Of a stretch of DNA of 64,000 nt, positions 21,241-31,895 are shown piece by piece. Under the pieces are notes generated by a model, which searched no databases, had not been told where the DNA came from, and saw only the letters and a program-made list of their open reading frames with translations. Every line of letters starts with the position of its first letter. The first letter of the stretch is position 1. The DNA is taken from NCBI GenBank assembly GCA_963575745.1, contig CAUYUJ010011203.1:110514-174513 (forward strand), in the 5' to 3' direction. This DNA is from Prorocentrum cordatum (lineage: Eukaryota > Sar > Dinophyceae > Prorocentrales > Prorocentraceae). Made by a program: the position numbers and the translations under genes.

Positions 21241-23387
21241 ACCATGGTCATGTCGACGGTGCACCCGACGCAACACGCTAGCTGGGAGTGGGGAGTGCAA
21301 TGTCTTATCGCAGAATGAAAGAGACTGCGATGCAGTGGGCAAGTAGGCAAGGTAGTGCAGATGCTCCTGCTGCTGTCGTAGACAGTGAAAATGGCTGTTG
21401 GAAGAATGATAGAGAGGAGGTCGGGTGCAATGTTGGGGACAGCTGGTGCACTCGGTGGTGGTGGCCGCCTGTGAGGAAAATTGGTGGAGGTCATTCGCAT
21501 TGGAGCATAAACGGCAGGGAGAGCGACGCGCTGACAGGCCTCTGTGCGGCAGGTCCTGTCTTGGCATGCGGGTCGCGTTCGCCTCTTAGCCCGTGGTTTG
21601 GGGGGTAGGCGACACAAATGCGCCTCTCATTAGGTTGGCCCGTGCCACGGGCCATCGTGTCTGGATTGTGCAGAGAGCCGGATTTGGTGTCGATCACGCT
21701 GTCGGTGGGATCGCGTTGGGGTTGTCCGCTTGCGTAGCAAGTGATTCGTGTCTGTAGCGGACGCATGCTTGGCTGGTACACTGGTGTCATACAAATATTA
21801 TGGCCCTGGCTGGGTTTGCACTCGTGATCATTGCCGTCGTTGCCAGCGCTGGCGTCCGGTCGCATGATCGGGTAGCACGTGTCCAAGATGTAGGCGATGA
21901 TGATCTGATTCGTAGGCTTCCTTGGCTTAGGCAACCCAGGGAACTGCACTGTAGGGCGCGTCGTAGGTGCTGTGGATACACTGTGCTGTTGTAGTAGGTA
22001 ACGCAGGTCCTGGGATCTCATGCGCTTGTCAACCGATCGTGCTCGTCCTTGTGCTAAATAGTGATGGCGAGTAGTTATCGCTGATTTTATCACCTGCTTC
22101 GAAAAAAAGGGTCGGGGGTCGGACGCCTGGCGTCGTTGACGTGCCCTGGCTGGGTGCAGGCTGGCTCCTGCTGGTGGTCTTGCGGCGGGCCTTGCGCGAA
22201 CGCCTTCGGAGCTGTTGACGGGCCAGGTTCCTGCACATGGCTCGGTGTGCGGGTCGAAGGCTGGCCAGCGCGGGGGCTGTGCCCCGGGACAGGTGGTGGG
22301 TCGGCTTGGTCGGGTCTCTAGTGGTCGGGGGGTGGGTCAATCTGTAGCGCCTGGTCGAGGTGTTGGAGCAAAGTGTTCGCGTGCTCGAACATGTCGCAGG
22401 CGGCCGCCGTTTGGAATGTTGTCGCTGCGAATGCTGCGGGTACTCCGGTGTCGGCGCAGTCCGCGATCTCGTCACAACGGGGTACGCGCGCGGGATTTCC
22501 ATGTCCTGGTTGATGCCGCTGGTCGGGTAGGCCATCAAGCCACTCATCTGGTGGATGACGTACCTCGAACTTGGCCCTACAGGATGTTGGGGTCGGTCAG
22601 GTCAGGCAAACTGACATGTATGATTCTGAGTCATGCGAGCGTTATTATTAAAGATCGGGATCTTGGTATCGCATTGAGTACTGCTTGTCGTTACACTTGT
22701 CGTTTCGACTTGACGGCTGATTGCGTGGTGCTGGATGTCTGCTGCTGTTGTCCCGCTTCGTACTCCGATGGGTGTTCTCCAACAGAGAATGTGCTCCTAC
22801 GCATGCAGTAGCCATGCCGCCGCTGGTGGCTGGTTGGGATGCCTCCTCTCGGGGTGTGGGTTAGATGGGCGCGTGGAAGTGTCGTGCTTGGGAGCGGCTT
22901 GGACTCTGTGTGCCTGCCCATCCAGCGCGGGGGAAGTCGGCTTGGGGGTCGCTTGGGTCGGAGGCCCACCTCTCGGGGCGTCTTCTTTGACGCCGATTCT
23001 AGCGGTCGTCTGTGGGCCCAGCTGTTGGTCATCAGCAGGCTTTGTTTTCATGTCGGGGCACGATGGGGCGGCGGTCACCGAGGTCGGTGAAAGGTGGCGC
23101 GCCGCACTGCGGCAGGGGCGACTGCCTGGCCCATCTTGGAATCGGAGGCCGTTGGGAGGGGGGGGTGCCTTCCCTCGCTTGGGTCGTGGCACGTCGGTGG
23201 CTTCGGGGTTGGGTTTGGGATTTGTCGTCGCACCGTCCAGGGAGAAAGTAGCAAGCGTGTGGTGTGATCGATGGATGCGATCGCAGCGGGAGTTGCTGGT
23301 ATATACTGGTGGCGGGGCATCTGAACGCGTCATCGGCGCGAGCTGGTCGAGAGTCTAGAGCAGATTGGCTCTGGTCGTCGCTCACAT
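21241..23387. other. Complex tract, possible worn coding DNA on the minus strand
   Basis: Little simple sequence. Minus-strand frames at 21491-22093, 22029-22547, 22691-23032 and 22797-23333 overlap in different registers and are rich in Pro, Gln, Ser, Thr and Arg. That could be a decayed linker-type protein such as a retroelement gag, or chance. No zinc knuckle, protease, RT or other catalytic motif was found, so no gene is called. Confidence 0.3.
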
Positions 23388-23584
23388 GGGGTCCCAACTG
23401 ATAGGTTCGGTGGATCGCGCCGGATCGCCAATGCATCGCATCGGCAATGCATCCGCGGCGTAGGCGATGCATCGGCGCCGTCGGCGTGGAGAAAATCGAG
23501 CTCCACATCGAGCCGCATCGCAGGGGCATCGCCGATTCGGCGCAGTCCAGCGACCCCATCTACTCCAACCCCGTTTGGAGGCCT
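23388..23584 (+). mobile_element. Element C (CGATGCATCGGCG family), copy 1
   Basis: The core has GGCGATGCATCGGCGCCGTCGGCGTGGAG and CACATCGAGCCGCATCGC, shared with 29.1, 38.4 and 42.0 kb. The right end reads ACCCCATCTACTCC…TTTGGAGGCCT, the inverse of the left-end pattern seen in other copies. The left end here is diverged. Confidence 0.78.
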
Positions 23585-23661
23585 GGGTATGAGATGTGAC
23601 ATGTGACGCGGTTTGAGGACGGGCCCCAGGAGGACGGGCCCCAGGACACGAGGACGAGGAG

Positions 23662-23772
23662 GAGAGGAGGAGGAGGAGGAGGAGGAGGAGGAGGAGGAGG
23701 AGGAGGAGGAGGAGGCGAGGACGAGGACGAGGAGGAGGAGGAGGAGGACAGGAAGACGAGCGAGGGGGAGCC
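23662..23772. repeat. (GGA)n microsatellite
   Basis: Near-perfect GGA triplets at 23665-23712, then GGACGA-interrupted copies to 23772. Confidence 0.95.
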
Positions 23773-24160
23773 CCCAGGAGGCAAGGCAGGAAATGACGAA
23801 ACGTCTCCAGCGTAACTCTTTCCAGCCTCCGGCGGCGGCCGCCCTCGCCGTCCTCGCCGTCCGTCTTCGATCTCGCCGAGCTCCTAAGCCCTTGCCGCTT
23901 CCTCGCCCTCGCCGCCCTCCTCGCCGCCCTCCTCGCCCTCGCCCTGCTCGCCTTCGCCGTCTCTAGATAAGGCCCGTGCGAAGCCTTGCCCCCTCCCCCT
24001 GCCCTCCTCTGCGCGTGGCCGACTTCCCCTGGCCGACCGCCGAGAGAGCGCGCCTCCGCCCGCGCGCCCTCCAGGCTCCGCCGCAACCTCAGGGCCAGGG
24101 CGCCCTGGCCAGCGGCCGCCGGCTCGCCGCCGCCGCCGCTGGCGTCGCCGCCGCCGTCCG
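23773..24160. other. C/G-rich CGCC-repeat-like tract, no gene
   Basis: Dense CGCCGYCCTCGCC and CCGCCG triplets. Frames are Arg-, Ala- or Pro-rich and follow composition only. Confidence 0.5.
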
Positions 24161-24215
24161 TCGTTGCCCTCGTCCTCGTCATCTCGTCCTCGTCCTCCTC
24201 CTCATCCTCGCCCTC

Positions 24216-24340
24216 ATCTCTCTCTCTCTCTCTCTCTTGGCCACGGTGTTGCTGCTCCTCCTCCTCCTCCTCCTCCTCCTCCTCCTCCTCCTCCTCCTCC
24301 TCCGCCTCCTCCTCCTCCTCCTCCTCCTCCTCCTCCTCCT
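24216..24340 (+). repeat. (CT)n – GGCCACGGTG – (TCC)n module, copy 1
   Basis: A CT run, the linker TTGGCCACGGTGTTGCTG, then about 30 TCC triplets. The same arrangement recurs 260 bp away at 24474-24561. Confidence 0.88.
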
Positions 24341-24469
24341 AACACCCCTCTTGGTTGCGCTTAGACCCATCACGCGTTGACCCGTTCATACTGAGGCTGC
24401 GCCTTCACATGCGTTGAACAGCCACCCTCAAATGCTTTGAAATCCATTGGTATCCTCCTCCTCCTTGCG

Positions 24470-24473
<4 letters not shown>

Positions 24474-24514
<41 letters not shown>

Positions 24515-24561
24515 GGCCATGGTGCTCCTCCTCCTCCTCCTCCTCCTCCTCCTCCTCCTCC
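24474..24561 (+). repeat. (CT)n – GGCCATGGTG – (TCC)n module, copy 2
   Basis: A longer CT run, the linker CCCGGCCATGGTG, then TCC triplets. The two modules look like one local duplication whose microsatellite arms have since changed length. Confidence 0.88.
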
Positions 24562-25600
24562 TTCTCCTCGTCACCGTCGTCGCCGCCGTCCTCGGCGTCG
24601 TGGGCGTTGCCATCGCGCCATCACCCTCCCTGTTTCTATCTCCCCGTCGCTGTTGTCCTCGCTGCTGCCGCCGTTCCCCTCGCAATCACCGCCGGCGCCG
24701 CTCTTCCACCTACGTCCTCGTCGCCATCCTCGTCGCCGCCGTCGTCGTACCCAGACCTCTGCCGACGCAGGATTTTTTCACGGCGCGGGCCCTGGAACTC
24801 TCTAGGCCCCATCCCTGGGATCGGTACGGCTTCGATGCGGGCTGGGGAGTCCAGAAAACCGCCTCCGAGCACCAGAACCAAATATCCGATGCTCCGAAAA
24901 AATTGGGGTGGCCAATGTTGAACTATGTTCTGCCTCGTGCCCCGGGACCGTCAAAAACAAGTGAGGATACAAAAACCGGGCCCTACGGAAGTGGTCCAGA
25001 CCCTAAGGAAGCGGTCCAGACCGCTGGGCGTCCATGCACCGAACAAAAGTTGGAGCGTCGGACGCCTGGGAAAGGACGGAGATCGGGTGCTCAGAGGTGG
25101 GACCCAGGGGCACGGGGGCCCCGAGGACGAGAACCTCAAAAGATCGAGTCGGCTCAACCTATGATGCACTTCCCTGTTCCCAGGGCCCCATCCCTCAGGA
25201 ACCCTCCTTTGAACCACCGACGAGCAAAACACTCTTTCAGCGTCCCACCTTCCGCGGGGGGACGTAGCAGTCAGCCTCCCGTCCGGAAAAAAGCGATCTG
25301 GGATCCGAGGCCTGGCCCCCCCTGCCGATGTGAGCGAGGAGGGGAGGAGGGGAGGAGGGGTCCAGGGCTCTGGACCACCAATATGCTACGAGGCTCGTCT
25401 GCAGGACCACGACAGCGTGGAGCGTGCTGGCCACACACACCAGGTATTCTCCAGGCAGCCCCAGGCGGCCACTCCAGCCGCCTGGCGGACAGCTCCCCGG
25501 AACCTCCCAGAACGGGGGGGCTGGCGGCGTCGGCTGCGGCAGACCCCCCCGCCCCACCCCTGGGGACGAGCCGCCTGCCGACGGCTGGACGTCCCGCGGG
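24562..25600. other. No gene recognised
   Basis: Complex sequence between TCC tracts, with short direct repeats (CGGAAGTGGTCCAGACC / GGAAGCGGTCCAGACC at 24989 and 25007). It is part of a 609-codon plus-strand frame (24447-26276), whose length is owed to flanking simple repeats. Confidence 0.4.
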
Positions 25601-25604
25601 ATCG

Positions 25605-26195
25605 CCTCCTCCTCCTCCTCCTCCGCCTCCTCCGCCTCCTCCGCCTCCGCCTCCGCCTCCGCCTCCTCCTCCTCCTCCTCCTCCTCCTCTTCCTCCTGCT
25701 CGTCTTCCTCTTCCTCCTCCTCCTCCTCCTCCTCCTCCTCCTCCTCCTCCTCCTCCTCCTCCTCCTCCGCCTCCGCCTCCTCCTCCTCCTCCTCCTCCTC
25801 CTCCTCCTTCTCCTCCGCCTCCGCATCCGCCTCCGCCTCCGCCTCCGCCTCCTCCTCCTCCTCCTCCTCCCCTCCTCCTCCTCCTCCTCCTCCTCCTCCT
25901 CCTCCTCCGCCTCGTCCTCCGCCTCCGCCGCCTCCACCTCTTCCTCCGCCTCCGCCTCCGCCTCCGCCTCCACCTCCTCCTCCTCCTCCTCCGCCTCCTC
26001 CTCCTCCACCTCCTCCTCCTCCTCCTCCTCCTCCTCCTCCTCCTCCTCCTCCTCCTCCTCCTCCTCCTCCTCCTCCTCCTCCTCCTCCTCCTCTTCCTCC
26101 TCCTCCTCCTCCTCCTCCCCTCCTCCTCCTCCTCCTCCTCCTCCTCCTCCTCCTCCTCCTCCTCCTCCTCCTCCTCTTCCTCCTCCCTCTCCGGG
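25605..26195. repeat. 590-bp (TCC)n/(CCG)n homopyrimidine tract
   Basis: Almost pure CTC triplets with scattered CGC and TTC variants, the longest triplet run in the window. On the duplex it is a polypurine-polypyrimidine mirror repeat, the sequence class known to form intramolecular triplexes. Confidence 0.97.
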
Positions 26196-26484
26196 AAAGA
26201 GAGCGTGCCAGAGGGAGACAGAAGGACGGATAAGGATGACGCGGATGACGGGAATCACAGGGCAGCTCGCACTTGAGCTCCACCGCTAGCCCAAACGGCG
26301 AGCACAGATCGGGCGCAGCCCCGTGGAAATTGCGAGGGCAAACTTGTGTGGGCCCCGTCGGCTTGCTACGGCTCCCAATTTAGCCTCGGCGTCATCGTCG
26401 CCATCCTCCCCCATTCTCCTCCTACTCCTCCGAAGCCGTGCCCGCCTCCGCGGAGGCCAGTCTGATCACACTCGTGCCATCACA

Positions 26485-26690
26485 CCGTATGTTGCTATAG
26501 GTTGCGCCATAGGTGGCGCCATGGGATGCGCCATTCGTGGGATGGCGTCATCCATGGGTTGCGCCGTTGGTTGCGACATCCATGGGTCCGCCATGGGTTG
26601 CGCGATCCAAGGGTTGCGCAATAGGCTGCCCCATGCACAAGTTGCGCCAAAGGATGCGCCCATGGTTGGCTCCATCCATACTGGTCGCGT
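26485..26690. repeat. 13-bp minisatellite, degenerate
   Basis: Units like GGTTGCGCCATAG, GGTGGCGCCATGG and GGATGCGCCATTC follow each other at 12-16 bp. More diverged copies continue to about 26830 (GGTTGCGCCATAAAAGCG). Confidence 0.85.
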
Positions 26691-26839
26691 CCTCGGCGGC
26701 CGTACATAATCCAACCTTCTACTACTTGCGTCATAGGCTGCGCCCTCGGCGGACGATCACATCGCACTGCTACTGGTTACGCCCTCCGCCGAAAATATAA
26801 CGGCCTGCAACGATTGGTTGCGCCATAAAAGCGTCCGTG

Positions 26840-27595
26840 TTGGACGAACGTATAACGGCCTTCTACCAGGTGCGACCAGCCAGTCAGTGCACTTCCAGGA
26901 AAACATGTTCGGGCTACACCCGAAATAACGATGATGGGGAGGCAGAAACGGACTCGGGGCTGATCGCGATCGGGTCAGGGAGATGGATTTGCAGAAAAGA
27001 TAGCCGGGCGAACTGCATAATGTGGCCCAACGCGTTATAGACGCACCCAACCTACCCCTTCTGATACCTACGTGTAGAGCTACCTAACAAGTTCGACGTG
27101 CTGTTTGAATACAGGTAAGCAGTGCTAACAACTTTGGACTTTGCCCCGCTTGGCATAAGTGTAAGCCAGACGCAAAAACACCGCAATGCGACTCACACAG
27201 CGAGGAGCAATCCGCCTGACCATTTACGCTAAATATGGCAACATAAGAACCTCACATTGTAATAAGTTGAAGGGGCTCAGCTACACACAGGCTGCCAATG
27301 CCCCAATCCCGAAGACCTCGAAACAGCGTCCCATATCGAAAGAGAACGCAAGGATGTCCTGCCACCACCCCTCCCTGGAAACCAGAGGGACCCGAGGGAT
27401 AATAAGGAAGGAACAGGGGGACTTTCCAGAGGACTTGCCGAAACCGACTCAGTCGGAGGGAAGGAAAACGAGGAAGGAGGAGGGAGGAAGAAGGAGGAGG
27501 AAGGATCGATCCCCAAACGATCCCCTGTGACCGCAGTGGGACCCAACATCGAGCCTCGATCCTCTTCCCCAGGAGCCCCCAACGGGTACACACTC
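26840..27595. other. A+T-richer unique tract, no gene recognised
   Basis: One of the few stretches with moderate GC and little simple sequence. A plus-strand frame at 27186-27530 starts with a non-repetitive segment, then becomes Lys/Arg/Glu-rich in a GGA tract. No domain is recognised. Confidence 0.4.
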
Positions 27596-27745
27596 ACATG
27601 AATCACGGATCCACGGATCGGGGAAAACTACCCGCCCCCCCGAGACGTGCAGCCGGTGCCGCCTGATCTGGCGTCGGAGCGCGCAGATCTCGCGTGGAAG
27701 CGGGGCGCCCCACTAATCCGCGCGCCCTGATCCGTGTTGCACTTC
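27596..27745 (+). mobile_element. MITE-A copy, strongly diverged
   Basis: ATCCACGGATCGGGGAAAAC…TGCAGCCGGTGCCGCCTGATCTGGCG, then CACTAATCCGCGCGCCCTGATCCGTG, follow the order of MITE-A internal and right-end blocks. The left end is lost. Confidence 0.5.
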
Positions 27746-29085
27746 CACGCAAGGGGGGGCTGGCCGAGGGGGAGGGGGGGTTCACATCCAGCTGAGAGGA
27801 GTCGGCGCGACGTCGCCGACAGATCGGCGGCGGTGCCTATGATGGCGAAACCGCCGCTCTCCTCTCCGCCAGAGGGCGTCTCTGGCGCTCGGAGGCCCAG
27901 ACCCCCGACGGCATGATCTTTCGGCAGCGTCGGCCCGCACAGGTCCGGACCTCACTCCTCGGGGCCCGCTCTCAATCCCGAGCTGCTTGCCGACGGTCCC
28001 TGGGCCCAGCGGGCCCCCCGAGGCCGGAAACAGCAGAGAACCGCTTGCCATGACTTCGTCGGGGCACGAGCTCTGCGAGAGGAAGCATCCACATCTGCGC
28101 TGCCTCCGCCCGCCCGCGGGCAGGGGGGGGGGCACGCCAAAGAACTATGTGCACAGACGCCCTCCGAAGAACTTTGCATGTAGCCTCAGGGAGGTGACGG
28201 TGTAGAAAGGCGCTGGCTCCCACAGCCGCTGGCTCTCACTGGCGATTCATACGCCGCCGCCCTCCCCGGAGGCCCAGAAACAAACCATCGGAGGTGTCTG
28301 TGTCGGCGGTGGACAAACCTCCCTTTAGTAAACCACCCTTTAACGAAAACGGCCTGGGACCAAAATCGACGGGCCGCGACGCCCTCTCGCGAACCGAAAA
28401 TGGCCAATTCACTAATCGACGTGTCAGGGTAGGAGGTCTATCAATCTCCGGCTGTGTATACCTTTTTTGCGGCGGGGGCGGGGCCTGCGCCTCCATCTCG
28501 GCGCGGATCCTGTGCAGACGGTCGCGCAGCGCCTCCCACCACGCGGCAGCACGCTCCCCGGGCCCCGCCCCCCCCGAGGGAAGGGCCCCTGGGGCTCGGC
28601 GTTGCGGGACGACGATATGGCGGGGGGCCTGAGGGGAGGATCGCGTCACGAAATATCCGAGGACATGTTTTTTTTGATCTCAGCACCTGTTATCGGGAGC
28701 CACTGGTTGAAAACAGAGAGATTCTCGAATGTCTGGTTCCAGTGGCCTCGGCGAGGTCTTTGTGGAGGAGCCGGTGGGGGAGGGTGGTATTCTGGGCGTT
28801 TCTGGGCTTTGGGCCAGGGCCTCTCGTCAACACGACCAGTGTCCTCTCGAAGTGATGGTTAGGGCGCGCTCGAGGATGGGCCAGGAGAGGGGGAGTATCA
28901 CGTAAAAACGCCTCGGGAGACACTGAAAACACGGCGGAAGGTTATCGCCAATGTTCTGCTCTCCAGGGCCCCCGAAGACCCAAAAACTAACCAGGATGAA
29001 AAGCATGTCCACGGGATGAGGATCAGAAATTGGGAAGCCACGCTGCGAAAAAAACACGACGTTGGATGTCTGGGGAGACTTGGAC
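27746..29085. other. No gene recognised
   Basis: Complex GC-rich sequence with overlapping frames on both strands and no visible domain. Confidence 0.35.
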
Positions 29086-29090
29086 CCGTA

Positions 29091-29312
29091 GAGGCCTCCT
29101 GGATGAGATCCGAGTAGACTTGGTCGGAAGATTGCACCGCATTGCCGAATTATCGGCGATGCACCGGCGCCGTTGGCGATGCAGCGGCGACGTCGGCGTG
29201 GAGAAGATACGGCTCCCACATCGAGCCGCATCGGTGATGAATTGGCGATGCATCGGCAATGCGACTCGATCCTCCGATCCCATCGACTCTTTGGAGTCCC
29301 AAAACGGTGCGG
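29091..29312 (+). mobile_element. Element C copy 2
   Basis: Starts GAGGCCTCCTGGATGAGATC and runs through TCGGCGATGCACCGGCGCCG, GCGACGTCGGCGTGGAGAAG and CACATCGAGCCGCATCGG to CGATCCTCCGATCCCATCGAC. The right end is inverted relative to the left over about 40 bp at moderate identity. No clear flanking duplication. Confidence 0.8.
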
Positions 29313-29485
29313 TGACAGACCGTGCAGTGACCTCGAAATCCCTCAAGACCTCACCGCACGGTCCGTCAACGCACGGTCTCCCTGTCGCCCGAGACATCCT
29401 CGGAGAGGGACTCGAGTAAAAAAAACCGTGCGGTGACCCCGAATCCTCACAGACTCACCACACGGTGTGGTCATCACCCCGTTTG
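29303..29485. repeat. Cluster of alternating inverted CCGTGCGGTGA motifs
   Basis: ACGGTGCGGTGAC (29304), TCACCGCACGGT (29351), ACCGTGCGGTGACC (29428) and TCACCACACGGTGTGGT (29456) alternate in orientation, so adjacent motifs can pair. Confidence 0.75.
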
Positions 29486-30560
29486 GGGGCCCCCGAGACT
29501 CCGGCCCGACCCCGTCTGGGAGGCCCAAAACCCCGGGATCCCGGTGTCGCATGTTTCGTGTCACCACGCATGCTCGCCCAGGCCCTGAGGGGGCCCCTCG
29601 CGGATCGGCCCGACCCGAAGAATTCTCCCAGTCGTGAAGAAACACAACCTTTTGTGGACTCATGTGTGCGCCCCTGGATCTCAGGGAGGGAGGGCCCCAC
29701 TGCCAGCTGGCAAGAGGGGGGAGGAGGTCAGAAAAATCTCAACACCTCGAGGGCCTCAAAAGTGCTGCCACGAGAACCCAGAGAAGCCCAAAAGCAGAGC
29801 CGCGATCCGCCAACCACCCCCGACGAAATCCCAAGAAGCTGAAACCCCAAGATTCCCCGGAAATCGTTACGCAAACTCCGTTTTTCACTCTTACTGCCGC
29901 CCCAAGGGGTCGGCGGTGCGGCGTCAGCCAATGAATCTCAACACCTCGAGAGCGGGGGGAAGGAGGAGAGAGGGGCGCCCATCCATCCGGCACCTCGATC
30001 TAGGCGGCCTGTCTGGCCTCACGTTTGGCCTGTGGGTCGAGGGAGGGGGGGGGGGGCCTGGCAGGGGGTGAGGGGCAACGCGGGGGGGGGGGAGGGGGGC
30101 AAAAAACACGTCCAACAAAACCTCGCGGGGCGAGGAGGCACTGCCGTACCCCCTCGCGTCGTGTCAGCAGAATCGGAGCCCACCAGGGGGGGGGGACCCC
30201 GATGGGGGGGGGGGGGAGTTGGATCCGCTGGTGCATCGAGCTTCCGAAAAAAAAAATGCCCCCCGCGCGCCCCGATTGTCGATGCCTCTCGGCCTCTGGC
30301 GGCGGCCGGAGACCTCGTCTTGCATCGCTTTTCCGCGGTTCGATGCGCCAGCGGACCGAACTCCCCCCTTCCCTCGGCACCCCCCCCCTTTGCGAGGTCC
30401 CGACAGGAAGAAGCACGACGGCGGGCCAGGGCCGCTGTCGGCCTCAGGGGGCCCTTGCCACGGTCTGGGGCCGCCCACAGACACCCTCTCGGGACGAAGG
30501 CTGGTCGACGGGACGGGGTCCGGACCTCCGATGGTGAAGGAATCACGACGTCGGAGGTAA
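29486..30560. other. No gene recognised; G-run-rich
   Basis: Holds a direct repeat AATCTCAACACCTCGAG (29733 and 29934) and several G runs of 7-11 at 30044-30210. Frames on both strands are unrecognised. Confidence 0.4.
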
Positions 30561-30562
30561 GG

Positions 30563-30686
30563 TTAGGTCGGGCGTGTCCCCCTACAGGCGGATTTTGGAC
30601 GAACAATAAAAAATACCCAACAACAGGCTAGAAAAATATATGACTATTTTTGAATGTTCCCCCTGTAGAGGAACAGGCCCGACTTA
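30563..30686 (+). mobile_element. MITE-M copy 4, with perfect 9-bp flanking duplication
   Basis: Left end TTAGGTCGGGCGTGTCCCCC and right end CCTGTAGAGGAACAGGCCCG…ACTTA are inverted repeats of about 25 bp. The 124-bp element is bounded by GAGGTAAGG at 30554-30562 and again at 30687-30695, a perfect 9-bp direct repeat. The A+T-rich interior (TAAAAAATACCC, AAATATATGACTATTTTT) contrasts with the GC-rich flanks. There is no coding capacity. End structure and duplication length fit the Mutator-like class; no transposase is seen. Confidence 0.88.
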
Positions 30687-30789
30687 GAGGTAAGGGGAGA
30701 CAGAGAGAGGGAAGAGATTCGAGGGGGGGCACACCGCCCAGTCGAGGGAGGTGTCAGTCGAGAGACCCGTGCCATCTTTCCCCCCCCCT

Positions 30790-30855
30790 CCTCATCCTCC
30801 TCCTCCTCCTCCTCCTCCTCCTCCTCCACCTCCTCCTCCTCCTCCTCCTCGAGCG
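30790..30855. repeat. (TCC)n microsatellite
   Basis: About 20 TCC triplets. A GGA run of about 30 bp lies at 31143-31175. Confidence 0.93.
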
Positions 30856-31338
30856 GCAGCGGGAGTCCTCGCCACCCCCTCGGGGAGCAGCGACAGAAGA
30901 GTGGGAGGGAGGAGGGGCAGGAGGAGGAGGGAGGGAGGAGGGACTCTCTCGCTCTCACCCAGTCAGCTCACCGTACTAAAGTCAGAGCATGTTCGTAAAC
31001 CTGGGGGGGGGGCGAAGATTTGCGCTCTCGCCCTCCTCTTCGCATTCCAATGAGAGCACCATGCGCTCAAAATGGATGGCACCAGACTGTACGGGAGCCT
31101 GGCCGACAGCCCACTGGGAGGAGCAGGAGGAGGGAAGGGATGGAGGAGGAGGAGGAGGAGGAGGAGGAGGAGGAGACAACACTGGGAGAGGCCTTGGGCG
31201 CGATCAAGACCCTAGTGCCTGCGCGCACAGGGAAGGTGGGGCTTCATTGCTCTCAGAATTGTGGGGGGCATGTTTGTTTCTCCGTTTGCCACGTTTGGCC
31301 CTTGAGTCGTTCAAGCGGTGTGAAAAATTGCACCCAGA

Positions 31339-31560
31339 AAGATGGGACGCACAGAGACATACTAATTCTAGACGTCCTCCTTGGAGGCGCGCGCCCGACC
31401 CTAACATATAGTGTACCCATCTTGTAGCATGTAGTTTCCCGAGCGGCGTGGCCAGAAAACGCCCACCACGACGCATGTACTATGAGATTTCTCGGTGCGC
31501 GCGTCGCTCCTGGGGTGGGGGGGGCGACGCACATATAGTAGAAGTAAGTTGGCGCGACGC
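31339..31560 (+). repeat. Dispersed repeat R7, copy 2
   Basis: Same blocks and order as 12045-12255. The region between GACATACTA and CCCATCTTGTAG is replaced by different sequence of similar length, so the flanks are conserved better than that internal segment. Confidence 0.8.
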
Positions 31561-31814
31561 TGAAAAGAGGACGTCATGCATGCGCCACTGTGGCATCCAA
31601 AAACCTGCTCAAAACAAAAACAAATTCTCGAAACGGGCAGGTGGGCCACGGTCCGACCCTGGACCTGCCAACCTAAGAAAGAACTGCGCCGAAGCTGAAC
31701 GTCAACGGTCAAAACGGAGAGATCAACGCCCTCAACGGTCGCTGTTTACCAGCAGAGAAGAAGCCGAAGAGGATGGGGGCGCGCGAGCGGGGTGGCCTCC
31801 TGAAAACGTGGGGG

Positions 31815-31895
31815 GGGGGCTTCTGAGAAAAAAGGGGCGTTCTTGGAAGGGCCCCGAGTCTTCCCCTCGCCTTCTCAGGAGGCCGGCCCCCTCGC
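31815..31895. repeat. Inverted-motif repeat R5, copy 3 (partial)
   Basis: GGGCTTCTGAGAAAAAAGGGG and CGCCTTCTCAGGAGGCC keep the inverted CTTCTGAGAAG pattern. Confidence 0.55.

Noticed and set aside
20334-21617. 427-codon minus-strand frame
   Set aside because: It runs through local degenerate repeats, mirrors open frames on other strands and has no recognisable motif.
21491-23333. Retroelement gag gene
   Set aside because: The Pro/Gln/Ser-rich minus-strand frames are suggestive only; no zinc knuckle or downstream polymerase is present.
24447-26276. 609-codon plus-strand frame
   Set aside because: Its length comes from flanking CT and TCC tracts (poly-Leu, Ser, Pro). The middle has no known domain and carries short direct repeats.
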